Source of the DNA: Enteractinococcus helveticum
GTDB taxonomy: Bacteria; Actinomycetota; Actinomycetes; Actinomycetales; Micrococcaceae
Length of the DNA: 64,000 bases
Direction: 5' to 3'
Assembly: GCF_001657475.1 (NCBI RefSeq)
Contig: NZ_LXEY01000021.1
Coordinates: forward strand, 124,001 to 188,000
Below the pieces are notes generated by a model that was not told the DNA's origin, did not search any database, and saw only the letters and a list, made by a program, of their open reading frames with translations. Position numbers and translations under genes: made by a program. Below are positions 19,025 through 28,598 of this stretch, in pieces. The stretch's first letter is position 1. Every line of letters begins with the position of its first letter.

Positions 19025-19708
19025 TTAGTCGGTTTGGATATCCACAACAAGACGTACCGGGTCTTGCAGAATCGTCACGGCATATGGGCGTTGCTCATCG
19101 AGTCCAATGAAGTAGTTTGAGGTTGCCTCAAAGGGAGGGAACACGACCACGCTCTGGGCCGCGGTGGTGTTTAGATCGGTGATCGGGTCGTTGACCTGCA
19201 TGAGTTCATCGACATCCATATCGTCAATGCTTGAGGTACCTGACCAGACGACTTCCAGTACGGCGTCTTGATCAATGCCTAAGTCAGCGCCTGATCCGGG
19301 TGCCATGGGCTCATCGGTGTAGCGCACCAGCATGCTCGGGGTACCGGTTCCGGCGTGTTCGATGACAATGCGTTCGAAGCCGTCGTGGACCGCTGAGCGC
19401 ATCGCTACCGGATACACGCCTTTAGCGTCGCCGAAATCAGGCCAGTTGTCTGATTCATAGCTGCCCGTCCTGAACTCTCCCACCGGCTGGGTGCCGGGTT
19501 CAGACTGTTGCTGGGTTGGTTCTGACTGTTGTTGTGTTGGTGAGGTTTGCGGACTTGAAGCTGCCGAAGCATCGGGTGGTGTGGCATCGGGGCGCTCATA
19601 GGTACTGCAACCTGTGGCAGTCAATCCGACGATACATGTTGCGAAAACAAATCGCAGCACGACGGTGGGTGTACGGTGGTATTTCATGTTGGGCTCCGCC
19701 TTGGTCAC
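19025..19708 (-). CDS. AMIN-like domain lipoprotein
   Basis: A 227-residue exported protein. A hydrophobic signal segment ends in a lipobox, LTATGC, so the mature protein would be anchored to the membrane outer face by its Cys. A Pro/Ser/Thr/Gln linker with the repeat [15 protein letters not shown] follows, then a domain of about 150 residues with the pattern [24 protein letters not shown] and PVRLVVDIQ, typical of AMIN-like beta domains in actinobacterial lipoproteins. The role may be envelope binding. An ATG at 19687 is an alternative start. It follows dnaE2 on the same strand. Confidence 0.72.
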   Translation of the reverse strand: MTKAEPNMKYHRTPTVVLRFVFATCIVGLTATGCSTYERPDATPPDASAASSPQTSPTQQQSEPTQQQSEPGTQPVGEFRTGSYESDNWPDFGDAKGVYPVAMRSAVHDGFERIVIEHAGTGTPSMLVRYTDEPMAPGSGADLGIDQDAVLEVVWSGTSSIDDMDVDELMQVNDPITDLNTTAAQSVVVFPPFEATSNYFIGLDEQRPYAVTILQDPVRLVVDIQTD

Positions 19709-19725
19709 GCATTAACAGCTATGGA

Positions 19726-22700
19726 TTAATGATATCCCAGCACCCGTGCACCAGAGCCGGTGTTATGGGGTTTTCCTAGTTGGCTTTGATGCCGAATAGT
19801 TGGCAGTGGGGCGTTGCGAGTAAACCAGTTAGCCCAGTGGTCGCGTTCGGTATCGAAGTAGTCGGGATCCGGTAGCGACGTCGGGTCGTGCAAATCCCAG
19901 GCTCGTGTGGCTTGCAGCGTGATACCGCGGGCCCCGGTGCGCCGGGTTGTGCCTTCAATTAAGAGCAGTCGTGCCGAGAACAGGATATCGCCGGTGGCGT
20001 GTTGGGCTTGGGCAAAAAATGACGTGTCGATCACCCCGGCGCCGTCGTCGATGGAAATAAAGACGACGCGGTCCCCGGAACGCATCGGTGGGGTCTGGGT
20101 TGCCACCCGGACGCCTGCTACCAGTACCCGAGTGTGGTTGCGCAACGTGATGAGCTGATCTGCCGGGGTGATGCCCAGGGCTTCGAGATACGGTTTGTGA
20201 GATTGCATCAAATGCCCGGTGGTATCGATTGCGGTCAGGTCCAGTTCGGTGCGGATTTTTTGTTCTTTGCTGGGTTCCGGGAACAGTGCGGGGAGGGTGT
20301 CTAGTTCGGTGTCGCCGAGGCAGAAGGCTTGTTGGCCATCGATTTGTGGGCTGCCGGTGCGCAGGGTGCGTCCGGTGCGATCGCGTTTGGTCGGTGAGTG
20401 TAAAAATTCTAGGTGGTGGACGACGTCGGTGCGGCTGATGCCGGTATCGGGAAAGATACTATCGAGGGCTCCCAGTTGAGCGAGGTTTTCGAAACTCTTT
20501 TTGCTCAGCCGTGCCCGGTCGCGCACATCGGCCAGGCTGTCAAAGGGTTGGGCGCGTTCGATGCGTTGTTTTTCTTTCTGCGTCAGACCTAACACGGTTT
20601 CTAAGGACAGTCGGATCCCCCACGGGTGCCGCGAGGTGTTGTTGGTTTCGGCAAGGCGTTCTAAACGCATGTGCGTGGTGGAAGTATTAATATCGACCGG
20701 TAAAATTTCTATGCCCATGCGACGGGCCTCGGCAACCATGAGCCGTTGCGGATACATGCCCGGATCGTGTTCCAGTACCGCGGCCATAAATGCTGCCGGG
20801 TAGTGGGTTTTTAGCCAGGCGGATTCAAATGTTGGGATGGCAAAGGCTGCCCCGTGTGCCTTGCAGAAACCAAATGAGCCGAAGGCGGCCAAGGTATCCC
20901 AGACTTCGTCGATTACATCGAGTTCCCAGCCGTTGGCCATGGCTTTGGCACGAAAGTATGTTTCGACGTCGTCTTGGGTTTCAGAGCCTAACCTGCGGCG
21001 AAACTCATCGGCCTTTGCTAATCCACACCGGGTCATTTCATCAAAGGTGCGCAACAGTTGTTCGTGAAAGACGGTGACCCCGTGGGTTTCTTCCAGGATA
21101 GGTTTCAGTTTTGGGTGTGGGTAGCGGGCTGGGGCCAGCTGGTGTCGGTAGTCCAAGAAGGGTCGGACCATGTCGGATTTCATGGGTCCGGGTCGAAACA
21201 GTGAGATGTCGATGATCAGATCGGTAATGGATTCGGGTTCTAATTTGCCAATGAGTTCACGCTGGCCTGGCGATTCGATTTGGAAACACCCCAGGGTGTG
21301 GGTGGTTTGGATCATCGCATAGGTGTCCGGGTCATCATGGGCAATGTCTTCAAGGTTGATGGATTCACCGGTGGTGCGTTGGATCTCTTGTTGTGCATAG
21401 GCGATGGTGGACTGCATTCGCACACCTAGAACATCGAGTTTCAGCATGCCCATCGGGTCCATATCATGTTTATCAAATTGACTCATGGCCAGGCCCATGC
21501 CGGAAGCCTCAACCGGGGTCCGGTCCAACAGGGTTTGATCGCCCAGAATCACCCCGCAGGGGTGCATGGAAATGTGGCGTGGTAATCGGTCGAGCCGTTC
21601 GGTCAGATCTACTAACAGATCCAGTTGCTGGTTGCCGGCTTTGCGGTTGCTGTGCACTTGGGCGGCGAAGGTTTGCAGTTCTGGCATGTGTTCTAGGGCT
21701 TGGCGAAAATCGGATGCCGAGAATCGCCAGAGTTTTTTGGCCAGGTGGTCGACTTGTTCGCGTTCTAGTCCCAGTGCCCGTCCGGCGTCACGCACCGCAC
21801 CGCGAACCCGGTAGCCGTTTTGCATGCTCATTAACGTGGTGCGTTCGGCCCCGAAGCGGTCAAAAATGGCGTGATAGATCTCGTGTCGGCGGGCAGATTC
21901 GACGTCGATATCAATATCCGGCAGTGTGGAGCGGTCCTGCGATAAGAACCGTTCAAAGATCAGGTTGTGTTCGATCGGGTCGACATGCGAGATTCGCAGG
22001 GCGTAGTTCACTAACGACGACGCCCCGGAGCCGCGGGCGGACACTCGCACGTTGCGGTCTTCGATCATTGCCACGACCTCGGCAACGGTCAGAAAATAAC
22101 TGGAAAAACCTAGATCTTGGATGATGCCCAGTTCGTGATCCAGTTGACGGTGGATCCGGTCGTAGAGTCCCCCGCCGGGATCCAGGTGGCCAAAGCGCAG
22201 CGCTAATCCGGCTCGGGCGCGCTGGGTGAGCACGGTGGCCGGGTCGCCGTCGATACCGATGATGTCGAATTCGGGCACTCGGGGTTGTCCCCATCCCAGA
22301 TCCTGAGCCGGGTCCAGCGCGCAGGTTTCGGCCAGTTGTTGGGTGGTCTCAAGTAGTTGCCGGGCCGCTGCGGTGCCCAGGCCGGCTTCGTACGTGATTT
22401 CATGGGCCAGGGCGTGCATGGTCTCGGCAGTTTTCAACCAGCCCTGCCCGTTGGGTTGGATATCAGTGAGTTTATCCAGGCTCGATAAGGCGCGGGCGGC
22501 GTCGACGACGTCTGCGGTGGCGGCCCCGTCCGGGGTCGCGTACCGGACCGCATTGGTTAACACCGCGTCCAGACCCAGCTCTGCACTGGCTCGCAACATG
22601 CGCACGGCGTGGGACGTTGCGAGCCGCTCGGTGGGTAATGACAGGTGGGAGACAATTTCTACGTGTGCGCTGGCTGCGGGCAGGACCTGTTTCCACAATT

Positions 22701-23223
22701 TCAGCCGTGTTCGACCTGCGGTGTATTTGCGCTGGGTCATCAACCCACCGACATCAGATTCTGGTCCCAGCAGCACGTGTAACACGGGCTTGTTGCCGGC
22801 AGCTTTGGCCAGCTGGGAGACCAGAATATAGGGGCGCTGATCGCGGGTGAGTTGGGTGTGGGCGCACGAGATGAGTCGCACTAGCGCCTGATACCCGGCC
22901 CCGAGGTTGCGGGCTTGACCGTACCCAACGTTGGCGGCGCTGGCAGCCAGGATCGTGACCCGCCCGGCAGGTAGCGGGTTGCCGTCCACGGTGTATTTTG
23001 GGTCCCACATGACCGCAAGATTCACCCCGACCACCGGGGCAATGCCGTGGGCAATGCAGGCTTTGAGGTGTTTGGCCATCCCGTAGAGCCCGTCTCGATC
23101 CGTGCAACCCAGCATCTGGGCGCCATCGGCCACCGCGACCTCGACGAGTTCTTCGGGCCAAGAGACTCCAAAGTGTGCCGAGTACGCGGTGGTGACGTTG
23201 AGATGGGCAAAAGACGGCGCCAT
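19726..23223 (-). CDS. dnaE2: error-prone DNA polymerase III alpha subunit
   Basis: The DnaE2/ImuC polymerase used in translesion mutagenesis. The 1165-residue protein has an N-terminal PHP domain (about 1-280), a C-family polymerase core with catalytic Asps in PDIDID (435-440), a fingers region and helix-hairpin-helix segment (about 870-930), and a C-terminal OB-fold. RGSGASSLVNYAL (397-409) fits the family. Partners are usually ImuA' and ImuB with DUF6504; only DUF6504 (three-base gap) is here. I found no convincing LexA box upstream of the pair. Confidence 0.93.
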   Translation of the reverse strand: MAPSFAHLNVTTAYSAHFGVSWPEELVEVAVADGAQMLGCTDRDGLYGMAKHLKACIAHGIAPVVGVNLAVMWDPKYTVDGNPLPAGRVTILAASAANVGYGQARNLGAGYQALVRLISCAHTQLTRDQRPYILVSQLAKAAGNKPVLHVLLGPESDVGGLMTQRKYTAGRTRLKLWKQVLPAASAHVEIVSHLSLPTERLATSHAVRMLRASAELGLDAVLTNAVRYATPDGAATADVVDAARALSSLDKLTDIQPNGQGWLKTAETMHALAHEITYEAGLGTAAARQLLETTQQLAETCALDPAQDLGWGQPRVPEFDIIGIDGDPATVLTQRARAGLALRFGHLDPGGGLYDRIHRQLDHELGIIQDLGFSSYFLTVAEVVAMIEDRNVRVSARGSGASSLVNYALRISHVDPIEHNLIFERFLSQDRSTLPDIDIDVESARRHEIYHAIFDRFGAERTTLMSMQNGYRVRGAVRDAGRALGLEREQVDHLAKKLWRFSASDFRQALEHMPELQTFAAQVHSNRKAGNQQLDLLVDLTERLDRLPRHISMHPCGVILGDQTLLDRTPVEASGMGLAMSQFDKHDMDPMGMLKLDVLGVRMQSTIAYAQQEIQRTTGESINLEDIAHDDPDTYAMIQTTHTLGCFQIESPGQRELIGKLEPESITDLIIDISLFRPGPMKSDMVRPFLDYRHQLAPARYPHPKLKPILEETHGVTVFHEQLLRTFDEMTRCGLAKADEFRRRLGSETQDDVETYFRAKAMANGWELDVIDEVWDTLAAFGSFGFCKAHGAAFAIPTFESAWLKTHYPAAFMAAVLEHDPGMYPQRLMVAEARRMGIEILPVDINTSTTHMRLERLAETNNTSRHPWGIRLSLETVLGLTQKEKQRIERAQPFDSLADVRDRARLSKKSFENLAQLGALDSIFPDTGISRTDVVHHLEFLHSPTKRDRTGRTLRTGSPQIDGQQAFCLGDTELDTLPALFPEPSKEQKIRTELDLTAIDTTGHLMQSHKPYLEALGITPADQLITLRNHTRVLVAGVRVATQTPPMRSGDRVVFISIDDGAGVIDTSFFAQAQHATGDILFSARLLLIEGTTRRTGARGITLQATRAWDLHDPTSLPDPDYFDTERDHWANWFTRNAPLPTIRHQSQLGKPHNTGSGARVLGYH

Positions 23224-23226
23224 GGT

Positions 23227-23550
23227 TTAGGCGGCTTCTTCTAACCGCAGCGCGTCGTGGACCTGAACCAGACGCCAGCGGCCAGATTCGATGTGGTGGG
23301 AAATATCCAGGGTCAACATCGGAGCATTGGCGGCTCGAGTGAGGCTGACCTGGACACGCCAGACCTGATAATCCACCAGGCCGGGGCCGTGGCCCAGCGC
23401 GGCGCGGTATTCTTCGGCCCACCAGCGACGTCGTACGTACCAGCGTTGTGGTTGGGCTTTGACCGTATAAGACCGGCCCCCGTAGTTCAGGTGCAGCGGG
23501 ATCCCGGCGGTAGTGCAGGTAACGTGAACTGATTGTGTGAGTGTGCCCAT
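23227..23550 (-). CDS. DUF6504 family protein
   Basis: A 107-residue protein that occurs next to dnaE2 or imuB in actinobacteria. The sequence has GRSYTVKAQPQRWYVRRRWW and YQVWRVQVSL segments; the function is unknown. I use the ATG at 23548-23550, preceded by AAGGGGAA. The frame remains open to 23661 but the extension overlaps the promoter region of the divergent peptidase gene. The stop is three bases before dnaE2. Confidence 0.7.
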   Translation of the reverse strand: MGTLTQSVHVTCTTAGIPLHLNYGGRSYTVKAQPQRWYVRRRWWAEEYRAALGHGPGLVDYQVWRVQVSLTRAANAPMLTLDISHHIESGRWRLVQVHDALRLEEAA

Positions 23551-23666
23551 GAAAATTCCCCTTCTGATCAGCGGCGTCAGTGCCAAACGGTTGTTCGCGC
23601 TTTCAGCATAAAAATCTGCGCGGACACGATAAGCGAACCTGTCGCCGGTGCATGACAGCATTCATA

Positions 23667-25733
23667 ATGGGGAAGATGACCAACACTGCTTTTGATGCCG
23701 TATTGACCACGCTGCTGGATTCGCCTCGGTTGACCGGATTGACGGTGAAATCGGGCCGAATCCTCACGACCGTACAACAATTAAAACAAGACGGCACCGG
23801 GTATGTCAGCCAGCTGTGGGATGTGACCGACACACCAGTGCAACTGACATACGGTGATGACTCCGTGAGCGCTGTTGAACAAGCCGAGGACGGTCAGGTG
23901 TTCTTTTTGTCCTCGCGTGCTGGCACAGCCAATGACCCCGATGCCCCGTCCGAAGCAGGGGCGAAACTCTGGGTGTTGCCGCCCGCCGGCGAGCCTAGGG
24001 TTGTTGCTCAGCGGACCTGGGGTTTTACCGGGCTGAAGGTTGCTAACACCAAGCTGGTGGTCACAATGCAGTGGCACAGTGGTGCTACCACTCACGACGA
24101 GCACGAGGAGCTGGCCGCCACGCGCAATGATGCCAAGGTCACCGGCGTGCTGTACTCCACGTTTCCCACCCGCTACTGGGATCACGACCTGCCGGCCGGT
24201 CGTACGGTCTTGGGCATCGCACCGATCCCCAAACCCGGGCAGCTTCCTGAGTTTATTCGTATCAATCTGCCTCCCGGGCGCTTGTTGAACTGGCATCTGG
24301 ATACCGCGGCGACCTTCGCGCTGGTGACCATGTCCCAGCACCGCGGCAACACTCCCGATGAGGTGGAAACCCAGGTGATCTATCGGGTGGATTTCATGAC
24401 CGGACAGGCCATCGAACTGCTGGCCTCCACCCCGCAGCACGAATACAGTGCAGGGGCCATCAGCCCGGATAGCATGCGCGCCGTCGTCAGTATCAGCACC
24501 CCGTGGCGCGAGGGCACCAACCTGGCGGTCACCGCTGGCCTCATGGAGTTGCCATCGGGTCAGGTGCAACCGTTGTGGTCACAGTTAGATCGTTGGGTCT
24601 GGCCCGATTGGTTGACCAACGCGCATCTGGTGGCCGCGTGTGACGACCAGGGCGCCGGCGCGATCTATGTGGGCCACCGCGATGAACATCTCCCCACCCG
24701 ACTGACCGCACCGGTGGATACTTGGCAGGCCCACGACGCCCTGGATGCCGCCCGGGTCTATGACGCCGTCACCACGGATACCGATGCCAATACCGACGAC
24801 GAAGCCACCGTGTATGCAATCGCATCGGGAATTGCCGCCAGTCCGCAGTTGGTGCGGTTTTCGTTCAGCCCGGCAGCGCCCGTTGCGACCGATCCGGTGG
24901 TCGTGGACACCGCGGTGGACGCCCTGGACTCCCCCGGCCGACTCGACACTTTGAGTACCACCGCACAGGACGGTACGACGGTGCGTTCCTGGTTGCGTCT
25001 GCCCGACGGCGATGGCCCATTTCCGCTGTTGGTCATGGTGCACGGCGGGCCGTGGGGGTCCTGGAATGCTTGGACCTACCGGTGGAATTCTGATCCATTC
25101 GTGGCCGCAGGTTATGCGGTGCTACTCCCGGACCCGGCGATCTCCACCGGCTACGGTCAGCACATGATCGAGCGCGGCAATCAACAACTTGGCGGTACCC
25201 CGTTCACCGATCTGCTGGCGCTGATTGATGCTGCCGAGGCTCGCCAGGATATCGACGCGACCAAAACCGCCCTGGCCGGTGGTTCCTACGGCGGGTACAT
25301 GGCCAACTGGGTTGCCGGGCACACCGGCGACCGCTTCCGCTGCATCGTCACACACGCCTCGCTGTGGGATACCATCGCGATGGGTCAGACCACCGATAAT
25401 GCGGTCTGGGATCGGGCCATGGCTCCGCAGTCCCAGTACTCACCGCACCTACACGCCGGTGAGATCGCCGTCCCCATGTTGGTGATTCACGGGGATAAGG
25501 ATTACCGGGTGCCTATTGGCCAGGCCCAGCAGTTATGGCACGCCCTACACACGGTCACCCCGCCCATTGCCGACGACGACGGCAACACCGCACACCGGTA
25601 CCTCTACTTCCCGGATGAGGGTCACTGGATTCTGAGCCGAGGCAATGCCGAAGCCTGGTATCGCGTGTTCTGTAACTTCTTGGATGTCCACGTGCATGGC
25701 GCATCCGAGCAGTTGCCATCGCAATTGGGCTAG
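23667..25733 (+). CDS. S9 family (prolyl oligopeptidase-like) serine peptidase
   Basis: A cytoplasmic acylaminoacyl-peptidase-type enzyme of about 688 residues. An N-terminal beta-propeller region (about 1-430) precedes a C-terminal alpha/beta hydrolase domain with the oxyanion segment MVHGGPWGSWNAW, nucleophile Ser in GGSYGGYMANW, catalytic Asp in HGDKDYRVP and His in DEGHWI. No signal peptide is evident. The start is uncertain: ATGs at 23652, 23667 and 23676 are in frame without a clear ribosome site. It is divergent from the dnaE2 pair and converges on the HMCES gene. Confidence 0.88.
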   Translation: MGKMTNTAFDAVLTTLLDSPRLTGLTVKSGRILTTVQQLKQDGTGYVSQLWDVTDTPVQLTYGDDSVSAVEQAEDGQVFFLSSRAGTANDPDAPSEAGAKLWVLPPAGEPRVVAQRTWGFTGLKVANTKLVVTMQWHSGATTHDEHEELAATRNDAKVTGVLYSTFPTRYWDHDLPAGRTVLGIAPIPKPGQLPEFIRINLPPGRLLNWHLDTAATFALVTMSQHRGNTPDEVETQVIYRVDFMTGQAIELLASTPQHEYSAGAISPDSMRAVVSISTPWREGTNLAVTAGLMELPSGQVQPLWSQLDRWVWPDWLTNAHLVAACDDQGAGAIYVGHRDEHLPTRLTAPVDTWQAHDALDAARVYDAVTTDTDANTDDEATVYAIASGIAASPQLVRFSFSPAAPVATDPVVVDTAVDALDSPGRLDTLSTTAQDGTTVRSWLRLPDGDGPFPLLVMVHGGPWGSWNAWTYRWNSDPFVAAGYAVLLPDPAISTGYGQHMIERGNQQLGGTPFTDLLALIDAAEARQDIDATKTALAGGSYGGYMANWVAGHTGDRFRCIVTHASLWDTIAMGQTTDNAVWDRAMAPQSQYSPHLHAGEIAVPMLVIHGDKDYRVPIGQAQQLWHALHTVTPPIADDDGNTAHRYLYFPDEGHWILSRGNAEAWYRVFCNFLDVHVHGASEQLPSQLG

Positions 25734-25746
25734 ACCGGCACATTGG

Positions 25747-26538
25747 CTAGACCAGGGTGTCTTGGCCTCCGGTTGGATCAAACGGTTCGATGAGTTCCGG
25801 ACCGTTATTGCGCACCGACCCGACGGCCGGGTCTACCGGATACATTTCCCATTGAGTCGCCACGTCAAAGGCCTGGGTAACGACGGCATCGACCAACTGC
25901 GAAGCCTCGTCTTTGGAGACCTCTCCTGCGCCCAGCCACTGGTCCATCATCTCGCTGCTCATCGGCAGTGGGAGTCGGTCGTGCAAGGCGGATAAGTCAT
26001 TGAGGATCTCCGGCTGATCTCCGGGTTGCGGGGAGGCGCCGGTCAGGATCGTCGTCGAGAGCACCCATGGGGCGTCATCTTCGGCGGCCGGATCCTTCCA
26101 CCATTCATAAAGTCCGGCAAAGAAAATCGGTGAGCCATCTTTGGGTCGGACAAAATATGGTTGTTTGCGTTCACCCTTGGTTTCTGGGGCTAACCACTCG
26201 TAGTAACCATCCACGGGCACAACTGCACGGCGAGCTTTGACGGCCGAACGGAACGAGGGTTTTTCGACCACGGACTCGGACCGGGCGTTAAACGTGCGTT
26301 GACCAAAGGACAGATCTTTGGCCCACACTGGAACCAGGCCCCAGCGTGCCATATAGAGGTTGCGTTGCCACGGGGTGGTGGTGTCTTTGGGGTCTTGATA
26401 ATGCTCCACGACCACGGGCACATCTTTGGTCGGGGCCACGTTATAGTCCGGGCGCAGCTCTTCGAAATGCACTGCATCGGCACCTGTGGCTGCCATGAGA
26501 TCACCAATTGCTCTGGCCATTACGTATCGTCCACACAT
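25747..26538 (-). CDS. yedK: SOS response-associated peptidase, YedK/HMCES family
   Basis: Forms a covalent crosslink with abasic sites in single-stranded DNA, protecting them. The protein of 263 residues begins MCGRYV, and after Met removal Cys2 is the catalytic nucleophile; therefore I start at 26538 and not at 26610. Other family residues are visible in RPDYNVAPT (Asn), NARSESV, PVDGYYEW (Glu) and the C-terminal HDRLPLPM (His). It is close to dnaE2, suggesting a small DNA-damage neighbourhood, but on the opposite side of the peptidase gene. Confidence 0.93.
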   Translation of the reverse strand: MCGRYVMARAIGDLMAATGADAVHFEELRPDYNVAPTKDVPVVVEHYQDPKDTTTPWQRNLYMARWGLVPVWAKDLSFGQRTFNARSESVVEKPSFRSAVKARRAVVPVDGYYEWLAPETKGERKQPYFVRPKDGSPIFFAGLYEWWKDPAAEDDAPWVLSTTILTGASPQPGDQPEILNDLSALHDRLPLPMSSEMMDQWLGAGEVSKDEASQLVDAVVTQAFDVATQWEMYPVDPAVGSVRNNGPELIEPFDPTGGQDTLV

Positions 26539-26732
26539 GCTTCCAGTATGCCTCAGACAGAAACGATTATGCAGCCTTCCGGGAATCTGGAGTGGTTTGG
26601 TGACGGTCAATCATTCTTGGAACGCTAGCCTCCACCTGGTCCAGTTCATCATCAAACGATTTCACGCACATGTTCAGTGTTTCGGTCAACGTGGGATACC
26701 AAAGACTAGACCGCCGAGAGGACTAACGAGAA

Positions 26733-27221
26733 CTATGCGGCTGTTTTGGTCGCTCGTTTCTTTTCTACTCTCTTCCTAGCCGCTTCTTCGATCTCTTCCT
26801 CAGACTTAAAAATCGTCGTCGCACCAGCCGCCAGAAAAACAACAGAGACAATCGTAAGTGGCAGAGCAACGAGCCACGTATACCATTCGCCATTTTGGAA
26901 TACCCACAACCAAGCTGGATACATAGCGCAAAACACAATGACCGCTACGATAACCATCGCTACCAAGCTAGAGCTATCCAGCCTCTGTCGCATAGTTTCG
27001 CTCAATTTCTTTGCCACCGACTCAATTGCCCTGTCCAGCCTTTGACCTGCAAGGCTTTCATCGTCGCACCGCTCGCGTAGATCTAACAACGTGTCGAGCT
27101 CGGCCATTACACGTTTTTTACGATTTGCAAACAAGCTAATAGACGCAACACCAAGACTCGGAAGTAAAGCCAAAACTTGCGGCAACCATGCACCAATATT
27201 CAATCGTCTACTCAACCCCAC
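26733..27221 (-). CDS. small membrane protein with coiled-coil region
   Basis: A 162-residue protein I do not recognise. It has an N-terminal hydrophobic segment (about 10-31), then a charged helix-rich region (about 35-84, RERCDDESLAGQRLDRAIESVAK), two adjacent transmembrane segments (about 87-109 and 117-139), and a highly charged Lys/Arg/Glu C-terminus. Its start lies 14 bases inside the end of the DUF4145 gene, so translation is probably coupled. The base composition is AT-richer than the flanking housekeeping genes, suggesting acquisition. Function unknown. Confidence 0.65.
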   Translation of the reverse strand: MGLSRRLNIGAWLPQVLALLPSLGVASISLFANRKKRVMAELDTLLDLRERCDDESLAGQRLDRAIESVAKKLSETMRQRLDSSSLVAMVIVAVIVFCAMYPAWLWVFQNGEWYTWLVALPLTIVSVVFLAAGATTIFKSEEEIEEAARKRVEKKRATKTAA

Positions 27222-27888
27222 CAGATTTGCGAACTTCCAGGCTGATTCCGACCTCGCCCATCACTCCCACTACTTCATATGAATCTTCAAAGACCATCGT
27301 AAGCAGTCTCAGTATTTGAGCAGAGTCGTTCTCAGTGGCTTCAATCTCGATATCCCCGTGCGCCATGTCGTTACCAAACAAACGGACCTGGTGCGCAGCA
27401 TCTTTTATCGTTTTGCGAATCAACCCATCATCGGCAAGTTTGTCAATCTTTGTTGCGAGACTGCCCGATTCCACCTTATTATCTTTAGCAGCGGCTTCGA
27501 TGGAAGTGCGAGCCATCAAGATTGCGGACATATAAGCGCCAATACCGTGGCATTTGTAAGCTTCGCTCGCAGCTTTTGCAATGTACTTAGGCACATGCTT
27601 AAATATTTTTCCTTCCACCCATTGCGGGGCGACGTCAGCCGGTTTATTCTCTCTCCAAAATTCCTCTACGTCATCAAGCTGGGCAGCACGCGCTGGCGAC
27701 TCTCCAATAACAGTGAACGCAATCGACCGCCCTAAACAAGCAGAACACTGCATTGTGGTGTATACACGAGAAATTGGCGGCACCGATTTCTCTTGTTGCT
27801 CTTTACGGGTAAGCGGAACTACCCACCCTTGATCCGTAGGTTGCATGTATGCATGTTCCCCACACCAGCCACAGTTCCAGGCAGCCAT
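27208..27888 (-). CDS. DUF4145 domain protein with N-terminal zinc ribbon
   Basis: A 226-residue protein. An N-terminal pair of CxxC motifs (CGWC at 6-9 and CSAC at 48-51) suggests a zinc ribbon. The helical domain after residue 100 has AKAASEAYKCHGIGAYMSAILMARTSIEAAA and RLFGNDMAHG, the pattern of DUF4145 (HEPN-like helical bundle with a GNxxAH-type motif). DUF4145 domains are often found in restriction and other defence loci, but no partner enzyme is here, only the overlapping membrane protein. A defence role is an inference. Codon use is AT-richer than neighbours. Confidence 0.72.
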   Translation of the reverse strand: MAAWNCGWCGEHAYMQPTDQGWVVPLTRKEQQEKSVPPISRVYTTMQCSACLGRSIAFTVIGESPARAAQLDDVEEFWRENKPADVAPQWVEGKIFKHVPKYIAKAASEAYKCHGIGAYMSAILMARTSIEAAAKDNKVESGSLATKIDKLADDGLIRKTIKDAAHQVRLFGNDMAHGDIEIEATENDSAQILRLLTMVFEDSYEVVGVMGEVGISLEVRKSGGVE

Positions 27889-28598
27889 TATTCTCCCTTT
27901 TCGGAGTGCGAGTTTTACGCCCCCATTATGCCTACATCTCTCGAAACCGAGTCGGCATGACTACTAATGTGACTTCATTCATGCCCACACAGGATAGGTC
28001 GCATGGCTGTTTATGGTTACTCATTTATGACAAGCCTGCCGCCCATCATCTGATAGGCATCGTTTTGCTTGCAAACAGCATATGCAAGGCTTTCCAGACC
28101 CCTACGTGGCAGGAGGAGAATGATGGCATGGAATTTTGCGAAGCTTTATACTGAGCCCTAGCTTAATGACCGGTCCAAAGTATTGTCATCGCATACGCAC
28201 CCTTTGTTTATGCAAATTTTTAGTCAGTAACGTTTAGATAATGCCAACACCCCGTTATGACAGCTCACGGTAGCAGCCAGGTCAGCACCGGACCTGAGTC
28301 CGGGCGTCGTGGGCGATCGCTGCCCCGACCCAACGCAACTGCCTCTCCGCTCCGCACATGGAAAACCGTTGAATAATTCCTGAGTTAAAAACACTTTGCT
28401 GCAAAGCAATGAGAAGCCAGTATGTACACCACAAAAATAAAAAGTTGAGAACCTAGCCACAGACCGAGCACTAAGACCACCGCTTCTTATATATCAGCGT
28501 GTTGTCAACCATGGTCAGGGGCCTTACCGATATGGTCAGATAGTGTGTGACCGCCCACGATAGCTGGTGGGCGCAACCGTGATTTCAAGGAGAGATTA
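27889..28598. other. 700-base gene-poor interval with a 13-codon ORF
   Basis: No open frame here has convincing coding character. At 28120-28161 a strong AGGAGGAG ribosome site precedes a 13-codon ORF starting ATGATG and encoding MMAWNFAKLYTEP. It could be a leader peptide, a microprotein, or the stump of a truncated gene. Near 28290-28305 a short palindrome, CCGGACCTGAGTCCGG, occurs. The DNA from 28360 to 28500 is AT-rich. A 22-base hairpin CGCCCAC/GTGGGCG (28552-28573) lies in the probable 5' leader of the following dehydrogenase gene. Confidence 0.4.

Noticed and set aside
23551-23666. LexA (SOS) box upstream of DUF6504-dnaE2
   Set aside because: GTTCG and CGAAC words are present but separated by about 38 bases, not four, so the SOS palindrome is not formed.
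26548-26628. 26-codon plus-strand ORF after the YedK gene start
   Set aside because: Short, no clear ribosome site, and the sequence matches no family I recognise; it may be a stump but I cannot support it.
28224-28460. 78-residue minus-strand open frame in the empty interval
   Set aside because: No ribosome site, no recognisable motif, and composition shifts along the frame; it looks like chance.
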